A stretch of DNA of 41,728 nucleotides from Deltaproteobacteria bacterium (lineage in GTDB: Bacteria > Desulfobacterota > Binatia > UTPRO1): positions 1 to 41,728 of the forward strand of contig VBKW01000036.1 of the NCBI GenBank assembly GCA_005879405.1, given 5' to 3'. The position numbers were made by a program, and so were the translations under genes. The notes under the pieces were generated by a model, which was not told the origin of the DNA, ran no database searches, and saw only the letters and a program-made list of their open reading frames with translations. Shown here one piece after another: positions 30,652-39,395 of the stretch (within the stretch, counting starts at the first letter, position 1; the number at the start of each line of letters is the position of its first letter).

Positions 30652-31355
30652 GAGCGGGCATCATCGCCGCCGGGCTCGGTGAGCGCCTCCGCCGCGCCGG
30701 CATCACGACGCCGAAGCCGCTCCTCGCGATCGGCGGCGAGCCGCTCATCGCGCGCGCGATCGCCACGGTGCGCACCGCCGGCGCGACCAGCGTCGCGTGC
30801 ATCGTGAACGCCGAGACCGATCAGGTGCGACGCTTCCTCGCCGAGACGGACTTCGGCGTCCCCGTGCACGTCGTGCAGCGTACGACCGCGAGCTCGGCGG
30901 AGAGCTTTCTCGCGCTGCGGCCGCTCCTCGACGGCGCGCCGTTCCTCCTGTCGACGGTCGACGCCGTGATCGCCCCCGCCGCCGTCGCCGCGTTGGTGCG
31001 CGCGGCGACCGCGCATCGGGACGCCGCCGGCGTTCTCGGCGTCACGACCGTCGTCGACGACGAGAAGCCGCTCTGGGCGGAGCTCGGCGCCGACGATCGC
31101 ATCGTGACGCTCGGCGACGCCGCGCGTGCGCGCCACGTAACAGCCGGCGTTTACTTCCTGAAACCGCTGGTATATTCGCTCGCTGATGCGTACGGAGCCG
31201 GCAGTTGGAGCGCATTTCGCCGCGTGCTCTGCGCACTTTTGGAGCACGGTCACGTGCTCTACGGCTACGACGTCGGCCCGAGCGTCGACGTCGATCGCCC
31301 CGAGGACGTCGCCGCGGCGGAGCGGCTGCTCGGCCTGACCGGCCGCGCGGGGTGA
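30648..31355 (+). CDS. NTP-transferase domain protein (sugar/cyclitol-phosphate nucleotidyltransferase-like)
   Basis: MRAGIIAAGLGERLRRAGITTPKPLLAIGGEPLIARAIATV (GxGxR-like signature, TPKPLLxIxGxPLI); overlaps the HAD stop. Confidence 0.85.
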   Translation: MRAGIIAAGLGERLRRAGITTPKPLLAIGGEPLIARAIATVRTAGATSVACIVNAETDQVRRFLAETDFGVPVHVVQRTTASSAESFLALRPLLDGAPFLLSTVDAVIAPAAVAALVRAATAHRDAAGVLGVTTVVDDEKPLWAELGADDRIVTLGDAARARHVTAGVYFLKPLVYSLADAYGAGSWSAFRRVLCALLEHGHVLYGYDVGPSVDVDRPEDVAAAERLLGLTGRAG

Positions 31356-31359
31356 CCGC

Positions 31360-32193
31360 ATGCCGACGATCGTGGGCGTGTTTCGCGAGGCGGAGTATTC
31401 ACCCGGCAAGGTCGAGGACGATGCCGCCATCCTCGAGCGCACCGCCGCGGCGCTCACCGGCCGCGGCTTCGCCGTCCGTCTCGGCGAGCCCGCGCTCGCG
31501 CTCGCCGACGATGTCGACGCGGTGCTCGCGATGTGCCAATCGCCGGCGGCGCTCGCCGTCCTCGATGCCGCGGCGGCTCGCGTACCGGTCGTGAACGCAC
31601 CGGTCGCGATCCGCAACTGCTTCCGCACCGAGACCGTCCGCTTGCTCGCGGCGGCCGTGCCGTTTCCGGCGACGACGATCGTCGCCACCGACGCGCCGGA
31701 CGCAGTCGATCCGGCTGGGGTCGGGACGCCGTGCTGGGTGAAACGGGGCGACGTCCATGCGATGGAGCGCGACGACGTCGTCTTCGCCGCCGACGGCGCG
31801 GCGCTCGGCGCCGCGCTGGCGCGCCTGCGCGCGCGGGGAATCGTCGCGGCGGCGGTGCAGGCGCACGTCGCGGGACCCGTCGTCAAGTTCTACGGCGTCG
31901 CCGACGGCCGCTTCTTCCGTTGCTACACCGACGGCGCCGACGTGCCGGCGCCGGTCGAGCGCTTGTGGACGGCCGCACGTGCCGGCGCCGCCCTGCTCGG
32001 CCTCGACGTCTTCGGCGGCGATCTCGTCGTCACGCCGGAGGGCGAGCCGGTCTTGATCGACGTCAACGACTGGCCGAGCTTCGCGCGTTGCCGCGACGAG
32101 GCCGCGGACGCCATCGCGGGCTACCTTGCCGATCGCGTGGCGGTGCGCCGTCAACCGCACCGGGCGTCGGCGCCACGGCGGGTACACGCATGA
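31360..32193 (+). CDS. ATP-grasp family protein (RimK/ITPK-like)
   Basis: CWVKRGDVHAMERDDVVFAADGAALGAALARLRARGIVAAAVQAHVAGPVVKFYGV...FFRCY...LLGLDVFGGDLVVTPEGEPVLIDVNDWPSFARCRDEAADAIAGYL. Confidence 0.75.
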   Translation: MPTIVGVFREAEYSPGKVEDDAAILERTAAALTGRGFAVRLGEPALALADDVDAVLAMCQSPAALAVLDAAAARVPVVNAPVAIRNCFRTETVRLLAAAVPFPATTIVATDAPDAVDPAGVGTPCWVKRGDVHAMERDDVVFAADGAALGAALARLRARGIVAAAVQAHVAGPVVKFYGVADGRFFRCYTDGADVPAPVERLWTAARAGAALLGLDVFGGDLVVTPEGEPVLIDVNDWPSFARCRDEAADAIAGYLADRVAVRRQPHRASAPRRVHA

Positions 32194-32223
32194 CGCGCCC
32201 CGGCGCATCGAGAAGGGATTCGC

Positions 32224-33546
32224 GTGCAGGATAGACCGGGCCTGCGCTCACGCGCGCTCTTCCGTGACGAGCGGGACGTCATCGCCCCCGGGCAGCAGCG
32301 TATCGCGCTGCTCTCGCAGCTCGCGCTGGCGTCCGGCCAGGGCGCGAGCGTGACCGACGTCGACGGCAACACCTATCTCGATTTCTTCGCCGGCGTCGCC
32401 GTCGCGAGTCTCGGCCACGCGCACCCGCGCTACGTCGCCGCGGTCGAAGCGCAGCTGCGGCGCATCTCGGTCGGCAGCTTCACCACCGAGAGCCGCCTCC
32501 GTTTGCTGCGTCTGATCGCCCGCCTCGCGCCCGGCGACCTCGGCCGCACGCAGCTCTACAGCGGCGGCGCGGAGGCGGTCGAGGCGGCGTTCCGCCTCGC
32601 GATGTCGTACACGGGGAAGTACGAGATCGTCGGATTCTGGGGCGGCTTCCACGGCAAGACCGCGGGCGTCATGGGCCTCATCGGCGATGAGTCGAAGCAC
32701 GGCTGGGGGCCGCTGCCCGGCGGCCGCTTCTCGGTCCCGTACCCCGACTGCTACCGCTGCCCCTTCAAGCTCAGCTACCCCGACTGCGCGCTGGCGTGCG
32801 TCGACTTCGCGCGCGAGAGCATCACGCGCACGACGTCGGGCGCCGTCGCCGCGATCATCGTCGAGCCGATGCAGGGCACCGCGGGGAACGTCGTCCCACC
32901 GCCGGAGTTCCTGCCCGCGATCCGCGACCTCGCGCACGAGATCGGCGCCGTGCTCATCGCCGACGAGATGATCACCGGCTTCGGACGTACGGGCCGCTGG
33001 TTCGGCTGCAATCACACCGGCGTTGTCCCCGACGTCATGACGGTCGGCAAAGGGATGGGGAACGGCTTCCCGATCAGCGGCCTCATCTCGACCGATGAGA
33101 TCGTCGCCGCGACGCCGTTCGCGCGCCCGAGCGCGTCGTCGTCGAGCTACGGCGGCAACCCGCTCGCCGCGGCGGCGGCGCTCGCCACGTTGGAAACGAT
33201 CGTCGACGACGGGCTCGTCGAGCACGCCGCGCGCGTCGGCGCCCGCATGCTCGACGGTCTCCGCGACATGCAGGAGCGCTATCCGTTCATCGGCGACGTG
33301 CGCGGCGTCGGCCTGCTCATCGGTCTCGACCTCGTCCGCGATCGCGCCACCAAGGAGCCCCTCGGTCGCGAGGTCACCGAGCGCATCTTCACCGAGGCGC
33401 TCCGCCGCGGGCTGCTCATGATGGGCTATTTCCCGCGCGTCCGCATCAATCCGCCGCTGACGATCACGCAAGAGCAGGCGGACGCCGGCCTCGCGATCCT
33501 CGAGGAGGTGTTCGCCGCTGTCGCCGTGGAGGTGCGCGCGACGTGA
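32224..33546 (+). CDS. Class III pyridoxal-phosphate aminotransferase
   Basis: 440 aa; VTDVDGNTYLDFFAGVAVASLGHAHPRYVAAVEAQ, YSGGAEAVEAAFRLA, FHGKTAGVMGL, VLIADEMITGFGRTGRWFGC, PDVMTVGKGMGNGFPISGL (PLP lysine). Confidence 0.93.
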   Translation: MQDRPGLRSRALFRDERDVIAPGQQRIALLSQLALASGQGASVTDVDGNTYLDFFAGVAVASLGHAHPRYVAAVEAQLRRISVGSFTTESRLRLLRLIARLAPGDLGRTQLYSGGAEAVEAAFRLAMSYTGKYEIVGFWGGFHGKTAGVMGLIGDESKHGWGPLPGGRFSVPYPDCYRCPFKLSYPDCALACVDFARESITRTTSGAVAAIIVEPMQGTAGNVVPPPEFLPAIRDLAHEIGAVLIADEMITGFGRTGRWFGCNHTGVVPDVMTVGKGMGNGFPISGLISTDEIVAATPFARPSASSSSYGGNPLAAAAALATLETIVDDGLVEHAARVGARMLDGLRDMQERYPFIGDVRGVGLLIGLDLVRDRATKEPLGREVTERIFTEALRRGLLMMGYFPRVRINPPLTITQEQADAGLAILEEVFAAVAVEVRAT

Positions 33547-34616
33547 CGATCCGCCGCAACCGCGCGCTCCGCGGCGCCCTCGTCGGCTTCGGGAACGTGG
33601 CCGTTCACGGTCACGTTCCCGTGTGGAAGAACGACCGCCACTTTTCGATCCTCGCCGTCTGTGACCCCGACGAGGCGCAGCTCGCGGTCGCCGCCGAGCT
33701 GTTGCCGGACGTGCGCCGCTACCCGACGGTCGACGAGCTCTTCGCCAACGAGCGGCTCGACTTCGTGGACGTCGCGACGCCGCCCGCGCTGCACGGCGAG
33801 CTCGCGATCAAGGCCGCCGCGCAAGGGATCCACGTGCTCTGCGAGAAGCCGCTCACCCTCAGCGTCGACGAGTGCAACCGCATCCGCAGCGCGGCCAGCG
33901 CCGCCCACGTCGTCGTCTTCACCAATCACAATTGGAAGTACGCGCCGATCTTCCGCACCGCGAAGCGCGTGCTCCGTCGCGGCGAGATCGGCCGCGTGAC
34001 GCACGTGGAGCTACAAACGCTGCGGATGCAGCCGCCAGCGACGGTCGGCGAGGGCGATACCTGGCGTCTCGACCCAGCGCGCTCCGGCGGCGGGATCCTC
34101 GTCGATCACGGTTGGCATGCCTTCTACCTCGCGCTGTACGCGCTCGATGCCGAGCCGATCGCGGTGAGCGCCCGCACCGCGCGCCGCAAGTTCCTCGCCA
34201 GCGGCGTCGAGGACACCGCCAATTGCACGATCGAGTTCGACGGCGCCACGGCAGAGATCTTTCTCACCTGGGCGGCCGACGAGCGCCGCAACGCCGCCCG
34301 CTTCACGGGTGCCCAGGGGACAATCGACGTCGCCGACCGGACGCTGATCGTGCGCGTCGCCGAGCGCGCGCCGGTCGAGACAGGATTCGCGCAGCCGCTC
34401 TCGGCGGGGTCGTACCATCCCGATTGGTTCGCGGCGCTGCTCGACGATTTCCGCGAAGAGCTGTACGAGCCGAAGCTGCGCGGCGCGAACTTCCGCGAGG
34501 CGGAGACGTGCTGCCGTTTGCTCGAGCTCGCGTATCGCTCGAGCGCTGCGGACGGCGCGCGTCTGCCCTTCCGTGAGGTGTTGCCGCCGATCGAGGGCCC
34601 CGGCGCCGGTGAGTGA
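33543..34616 (+). CDS. Gfo/Idh/MocA family NAD(P)-dependent oxidoreductase
   Basis: LRGALVGFGNVAVHGHVPVWKNDRHFSILAVCDPDEAQLAVAAELLPDVRRYPTVDELF...VDVATPPALHGELAIKAAAQGIHVLCEKPLTLSVDE (EKPL signature). Confidence 0.93.
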   Translation: MTIRRNRALRGALVGFGNVAVHGHVPVWKNDRHFSILAVCDPDEAQLAVAAELLPDVRRYPTVDELFANERLDFVDVATPPALHGELAIKAAAQGIHVLCEKPLTLSVDECNRIRSAASAAHVVVFTNHNWKYAPIFRTAKRVLRRGEIGRVTHVELQTLRMQPPATVGEGDTWRLDPARSGGGILVDHGWHAFYLALYALDAEPIAVSARTARRKFLASGVEDTANCTIEFDGATAEIFLTWAADERRNAARFTGAQGTIDVADRTLIVRVAERAPVETGFAQPLSAGSYHPDWFAALLDDFREELYEPKLRGANFREAETCCRLLELAYRSSAADGARLPFREVLPPIEGPGAGE

Positions 34617-35766
34617 CGGCGCCGCGGCGCCGCTCCGGTTCGACGACGCCACATCGAGCTCTGCGCCGCCCTTCGATACCGTGCTCGTCGTCCACCCGGC
34701 GAGCGACCACGAGGTCGCGGGTCTCCACCTCGTCGAGCGCGCCGCGTTCACGCTCGCGCGCGCGGGCGCACGACGGCTCCTGTGTGTCGGCACGCGGCCG
34801 GCGCGGACGCTCCGCCGGCCGGACGTGCCGATCGCATGGGTCGCCGCGGACGACACTGCGGCGCTCGCGTCCTGGCTCGCGAATGCGACCGCCTTCGTCG
34901 TCGGCATGGACGCCGCCGCCGTGACGGACGCCGACACCGTCGTCGCGCTTGCCGCCGATCCACGCGCCGGTCTTCTCGCGACCACCGGCGGCGGGCGTCT
35001 CTGGCGCGCCCCGCGCGAGCGCGTCGCCGCGGTGCTCCAGGGCGCGGTCACGGACGCGACGCAATGGACGCCGCCGGCGGGGGGTTTCCTCCTTCCCGCC
35101 GCCGACGCCGCCGCGCGCGCGACCGCGGCGCAGGCGCTCTTCGCGCGTCTCGGGCGTCCCAGCGACGGCTGGCTCACGCGGCTCGTGGACCGCCGCATCT
35201 CGAACGCCCTCACCGGCCTGCTTCTACCGACCGGCGTGACGCCGAATCAGGTGACGGTGGCCTCGCTCGCCGCCGGCATACTCGCCAGCGGACTCTTCGC
35301 CACCGGTAGCCGCGCCGCCGCCGTCGCCGGCGCGCTCCTCTTTCTCGGCTCGACGATCGTGGACGGCTGCGACGGCGAGCTCGCGCGCCTCACGTTTCGC
35401 GAGTCCCGTTTCGGCGCGCTGCTCGACCTCGTCGGCGACAACGTCGTCCACGTCTTTCTCTTCGCCGGCATCGCGTACGGGCTCTACCGCCGCGATCACG
35501 ATCCACGCCTCGCGGTCGCCGGGTCGGCGGTCGTCCTCGGCGTCCTCGCGGCGATGATCGCCGTCTACGCCTGCCTCGCTCGCCGTGAGCCGACCGCTCG
35601 CCAACGCGCCTTGTTCCAGGCGTTCGCCAGCCGCGAGTTCGCTTACCTCCTGGTCGTCCTCACGCTCGCCGGAAAGCTCGCGTGGTTTCTCTGGATCGCC
35701 GCCGTCGGTACGTGGGCGTTCGTCGTCGCGCTCGTCGCGCTGCGACAGGATCGTCAGAAGGCGTAG
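34609..35766 (+). CDS. CDP-alcohol phosphatidyltransferase family enzyme with N-terminal degenerate nucleotidyltransferase-like domain
   Basis: DGCDGELARLTFRESRFGALLDLVGD matches the DGxxARx8GxxxDxxxD catalytic motif; followed by TM-like segments; N-terminal ~180 aa Rossmann-like (FDTVLVVHPASDHEVAGLHLVERAAFTLARAGARRLLCVG). GTG start overlaps the previous stop. Confidence 0.88.
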   Translation: MSDGAAAPLRFDDATSSSAPPFDTVLVVHPASDHEVAGLHLVERAAFTLARAGARRLLCVGTRPARTLRRPDVPIAWVAADDTAALASWLANATAFVVGMDAAAVTDADTVVALAADPRAGLLATTGGGRLWRAPRERVAAVLQGAVTDATQWTPPAGGFLLPAADAAARATAAQALFARLGRPSDGWLTRLVDRRISNALTGLLLPTGVTPNQVTVASLAAGILASGLFATGSRAAAVAGALLFLGSTIVDGCDGELARLTFRESRFGALLDLVGDNVVHVFLFAGIAYGLYRRDHDPRLAVAGSAVVLGVLAAMIAVYACLARREPTARQRALFQAFASREFAYLLVVLTLAGKLAWFLWIAAVGTWAFVVALVALRQDRQKA

Positions 35767-36401
35767 GCGAGCCCGGCAATCAAGAGATTGCTGTTGAGAC
35801 CCGGGTTGCTGCGCGACTGGCCCGCGTTCGAGATGTGACGGAAGCGGTAGCCCGCAGTCGCGGCGAGACCGTTCCAGAGCGGCACCTGCAACCCGACCGC
35901 ACCCTGCGCCGTGAAGAGGACGCGCGACCCGAGGTCGAAGTGGCGCAGGTCGCTGTACAGCATGCCGCCTTCCAGCTCGGCGTACGGCTGCACCCGCGGG
36001 AACGCGAGGCGATAGCGCAGCAGGAGACCGCCGCCGAGCTCCATCGCGTGTGTGGGCTCGAAGATGCGGCTGAACATGCCCTCGACGCCGAACGTGACCA
36101 CGCCGGGCGCCGGGCCGTCGAGGACCCTGACCACACGGCTGAGACGCGGAAAGAACGTGACCATCTGCGCGTTGCTGCCGAGGGCGAACGAGTACGCGGC
36201 CTGCAGCCCCGCCTCGTACGAGCCGATTGCCGGCGCGGAGCTCGGCAACACGACGTCCGATGTCGCGGCGGCGTTGGACGCTCGTACATCATCCGCGTGC
36301 GCGGCGCGCGCGACGCCGAGCGTCACGGCGACGACACACAGCAACGTCGTCGTCGCGCCCCGGAAGGGAAACTTTCCCACCCGCGGACGTGTTATGATCA
36401 T
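35754..36401 (-). CDS. Acyloxyacyl hydrolase / lipid A 3-O-deacylase (PagL-like) outer-membrane protein
   Basis: Signal peptide TTTLLCVVAVTLGVARAAHADD; beta-barrel-like repeats; YRFRHISNAGQSRSNPGLN (PagL-like H-S-N-A catalytic region); C-terminal Phe. Start may be 36425 instead. Confidence 0.8.
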   Translation of the reverse strand: MIITRPRVGKFPFRGATTTLLCVVAVTLGVARAAHADDVRASNAAATSDVVLPSSAPAIGSYEAGLQAAYSFALGSNAQMVTFFPRLSRVVRVLDGPAPGVVTFGVEGMFSRIFEPTHAMELGGGLLLRYRLAFPRVQPYAELEGGMLYSDLRHFDLGSRVLFTAQGAVGLQVPLWNGLAATAGYRFRHISNAGQSRSNPGLNSNLLIAGLAYAF

Positions 36402-36416
36402 CGAGAGGATAAAGCC

Positions 36417-36818
36417 ATGACGCATAACCCAACCTCCCCTCGCGCCAGCGAACGCTGGGACGAGGCATTCCCGCTCCTGCCGGTACAGCATGCCGACCTG
36501 TGCCGTCGCAGCGAGCCCGTACAGCCCGAGCGCCGTCTCATGCTGGCCGTGCTGAGCGACGCGATCGTGCTGTTCCAGACGCGCGGTTCGCCCGGATGTC
36601 GCCGCGACGTCGAGAGCGCCAGACGATGGATCCTGTCCGACGATCGCGCCTGGCCGTTCTCGTTCGTCAACGTCTGCGACACGCTCGGGATCGCGTTCGA
36701 GCCGTTGCGGCGTGCGCTCACGCGGACGCTGCACGAGCTGCCGCGGGAGCACCGTACAGCGGCACGGCGGCGGCTCCTCGCGGGTATCCGCGACGAGCCG
36801 CTCGCGCGGACCGGCTGA
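36417..36818 (+). CDS. Hypothetical protein, 133 aa
   Basis: MTHNPTSPRASERWDEAFPLLPVQHADLCRRSEPVQPERRLMLAVLSDAIVLFQTRGSPGCRRDVESARRWILSDDRAWPFSFVNVCDTLGIAFEPLRRALTRTL...; GAGAGG upstream of ATG; no annotated gene opposite it. Confidence 0.65.
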   Translation: MTHNPTSPRASERWDEAFPLLPVQHADLCRRSEPVQPERRLMLAVLSDAIVLFQTRGSPGCRRDVESARRWILSDDRAWPFSFVNVCDTLGIAFEPLRRALTRTLHELPREHRTAARRRLLAGIRDEPLARTG

Positions 36819-37070
36819 GTCGGCGTCGGCGCGTGCGAGCGCCTGCCGTCGCCGCCTGCAGGACCCGGCGTGCGCAAAAGGTTCAGTGTGCACGACGGGA
36901 GCTGGCGACGATTGCCGGCGCTCGCACACGAACGACGGCGTAGATCGTCGGCGCGGCCGCAGCGGTCGGCCGACCTCGAAGGGCCTTCCGGGCTACAGTT
37001 GACGCGCGTCCGTGCTGCGCGCGCACGGCGTGCGTCGATGTCGCGCATGCACAGACATCGCCGCCCGGCG

Positions 37071-38540
37071 TTATGCGCGGCGGGCACGCCAGCGGGTGTA
37101 GCGGACCATGCGCGCCAACGTGCGGATGGCGCGCTGGCCGGACGGAAATGTCGTTCGGCCGGATTCTGCTACGCCGAGCGGGCCAGCGTTGCCGTAGGCG
37201 CGGTCGGTGTAGACGAGTTCCGACGCGACCAGGATCGGCTTGTCGTGGCGGCGGCTCGCCTCCGCGGCGGCGCGCGCGTAGCGCCGGTCCTGGCTCTCGT
37301 GGAAGGTGCCGATGCGCTCGAGACCGTGATCGGGCCAGAACGGGCCGCCGCGGAACATCTGCGCCTGCGCCGCCTGGATGCCGATTCCGAGGTAGACGAC
37401 GGCGTCGACGTCGGGATGCGCGGCGGCGAGCTCGAGCACCTCCGGAATCGTGTCGCGGGTCTCGCCGCCGGCGAGGTCGATCGGGTTCGAGCGGCTCCAC
37501 CGTGCCGGCACCATGCCGTCGATCGCGCGCCGCAGATCATCCGGCAACGGAATGAGGTCGAGCCCCGCTTCCACGCAGGCGTCGGAGCTGAGCACGCCCC
37601 ACCCCCCCGCGACGGTGAAGAGGAGCGTCCGCGGGCCGCGCGGCAGCGGCTGCGTCGCGAACGCGGCCGCGGTGTCGTAGGCCTCCTCGACGGTCTCGAC
37701 GCGGACGATGCCCGCCTGGCGGCAGACGCCGGCGAAGATGCGGTCGTCGGATGCGAGGGCGCCGGTATGCGAGCTCGCCGCCCGCTTGCCGGCGCCGGTC
37801 ACGCCGCCGCGCACGAGGACGAGCGGCTTCCGCAGCGCATGCGCGCGCGCGACGTCGAGGAAGCGCCGTCCGTCGGCGATGCCTTCGAGGTACGCGAGGC
37901 TCACCTCCGTGTCGGGATCTTCGCCGAAGTACTCGAGGTAGTCGGCGATCTCGAGCTGCGCCGAATTGCCGCACGAGATCGCCTTGGACATGCCGATGCC
38001 GGCGAGACAGCCGTAGTTCATGAAGCTCGACGCGATGTTCCCGCTCTGCGACGCGACCGAGATCGGCCCCGGCGGCGGATAGGGGGCGACGATCTGCGCG
38101 CACATGCGCGCCGGCGTCGAGACCAGGCCCTGCCCGTTCGGCCCCGCGATCACGATCCCGAGGTCGCGCCCGAGCGCGACGAGCCGCTGCTCCATGTCCT
38201 TGCCGTCGGCTGCCTCGCCGTATCCCGCCGAGGCGACGAACGCCGCGCGCACCCCGATTGCGGCGCACGCGCGCAGAATCTCCTCGTTCACGGTGTTCGG
38301 TGTGCAGATGAACGCCAAGTCGGCCCGCCGGGACGGCACGTCGGCGATCGCCTTGTAGGTTGGCCGGCCGAAGCAGGTCGCGCCGTCACGGTTGATCGGG
38401 AAGAGCTCGCCGGCGTACCCGTTCGCGATGAGGTTGTGATACGCGACGCTGCCGAACTTCCCCGGGTGCGTCGAGACGCCGGTGACGATGATGCCGCGCG
38501 GGTAAAACAGCGGCCGCAGCCGCTCGAGGATCGCGCTCAC
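37071..38540 (-). CDS. ADP-forming acyl-CoA synthetase, alpha (CoA-binding/succinyl-CoA ligase-like) subunit
   Basis: 489 aa; LRPLFYPRGIIVTGVSTHPGKFGSVAYHNLIANGYAGELFPINRDG; SVASQSGNIASSFMNYGCLAGIGMSKAISCGNSAQLEIADYLEYFGEDPDT; SSHTGALASDDRIF. Confidence 0.9.
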   Translation of the reverse strand: MSAILERLRPLFYPRGIIVTGVSTHPGKFGSVAYHNLIANGYAGELFPINRDGATCFGRPTYKAIADVPSRRADLAFICTPNTVNEEILRACAAIGVRAAFVASAGYGEAADGKDMEQRLVALGRDLGIVIAGPNGQGLVSTPARMCAQIVAPYPPPGPISVASQSGNIASSFMNYGCLAGIGMSKAISCGNSAQLEIADYLEYFGEDPDTEVSLAYLEGIADGRRFLDVARAHALRKPLVLVRGGVTGAGKRAASSHTGALASDDRIFAGVCRQAGIVRVETVEEAYDTAAAFATQPLPRGPRTLLFTVAGGWGVLSSDACVEAGLDLIPLPDDLRRAIDGMVPARWSRSNPIDLAGGETRDTIPEVLELAAAHPDVDAVVYLGIGIQAAQAQMFRGGPFWPDHGLERIGTFHESQDRRYARAAAEASRRHDKPILVASELVYTDRAYGNAGPLGVAESGRTTFPSGQRAIRTLARMVRYTRWRARRA

Positions 38541-39232
38541 GCCGGCGCGCCCTCGATCTCGACGAGCGCGTCGACGACGGTCGGCGTACTCCCGGCCACG
38601 ATGAGCGGGTTGACGTCGATCGCGCGGATGTCGGGACGCTCACCGCCGAGACGTCCGAGCGTTTCGAGCAGGCGCGCGAGCGCGTCGCGGTCGACCGCCG
38701 GCTCGCCGCGAAATGGGCCGAGCATCTTGCCGAAGGCGAGGTCTTCGATCAGCGCCTCGGCGTCGCCGTCGCGCAGCGGCGCAACCGCGAACGCGACGTC
38801 GCCGGCCACCTCGGCGAAGATGCCGCCGAGGCCGAGCATCACGCACGGACCGAAGGTCGGATCGCGGACGAGGCCGGCGATGAGCTCGCGCCGGCCGTGC
38901 ACCATCGGGCAGACGAGGAGGCCCGCGTTGCCGTCTTCGGGACGCCGTGCCGCAAGAAGCGCCGCGGCGGCGCGGCGCACGTCGTCGGCCGTCGTCAAGC
39001 CGAGACGCACCAGATTGCGCTCGGTCTTGTGGGCGATCCCGCGGCCGCAGAGCTTGAGTGCGACCGCGCCGCCGAGCAGCGCCGCTGCGTGCGCGGCCTC
39101 GTCGGCGCTCGCGACGACATCCTCCGGCGGAATCGTGATGCCGCCCGCGCGCAACAGCTCCTTCGACTCGTGCTCCGAGAGGGTGTACGTCATCGGCGGC
39201 GCAGCATACGGCCGCGCCGGCGTGTTTGCCAC
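38537..39232 (-). CDS. ADP-forming acyl-CoA synthetase, beta (ATP-grasp) subunit
   Basis: 231 aa; LSEHESKELLRAGGITIPPEDVV...VALKLCGRGIAHKTERNLVRLGLTTADDVRRAAAALLA...DPTFGPCVMLGLGGIFAEVAGDVAFAVAPLRDGDAEALIEDL; overlaps the alpha start. Confidence 0.9.
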   Translation of the reverse strand: MANTPARPYAAPPMTYTLSEHESKELLRAGGITIPPEDVVASADEAAHAAALLGGAVALKLCGRGIAHKTERNLVRLGLTTADDVRRAAAALLAARRPEDGNAGLLVCPMVHGRRELIAGLVRDPTFGPCVMLGLGGIFAEVAGDVAFAVAPLRDGDAEALIEDLAFGKMLGPFRGEPAVDRDALARLLETLGRLGGERPDIRAIDVNPLIVAGSTPTVVDALVEIEGAPA

Positions 39233-39395
39233 TGCGCGCGACGCGTGTCATGCGCCGCTCACACGTGTGCGCCGCTCGTCGCTCGGTACCGTCCCTTACG
39301 ACAGCACGCGTCGCTGGTAGTCGGTCGGCTCTGACCCATTACCGCGTCGCTCCGGTCGATTGACCCACGCCGGCGCCGCGCGCTATGCGCGTCGC

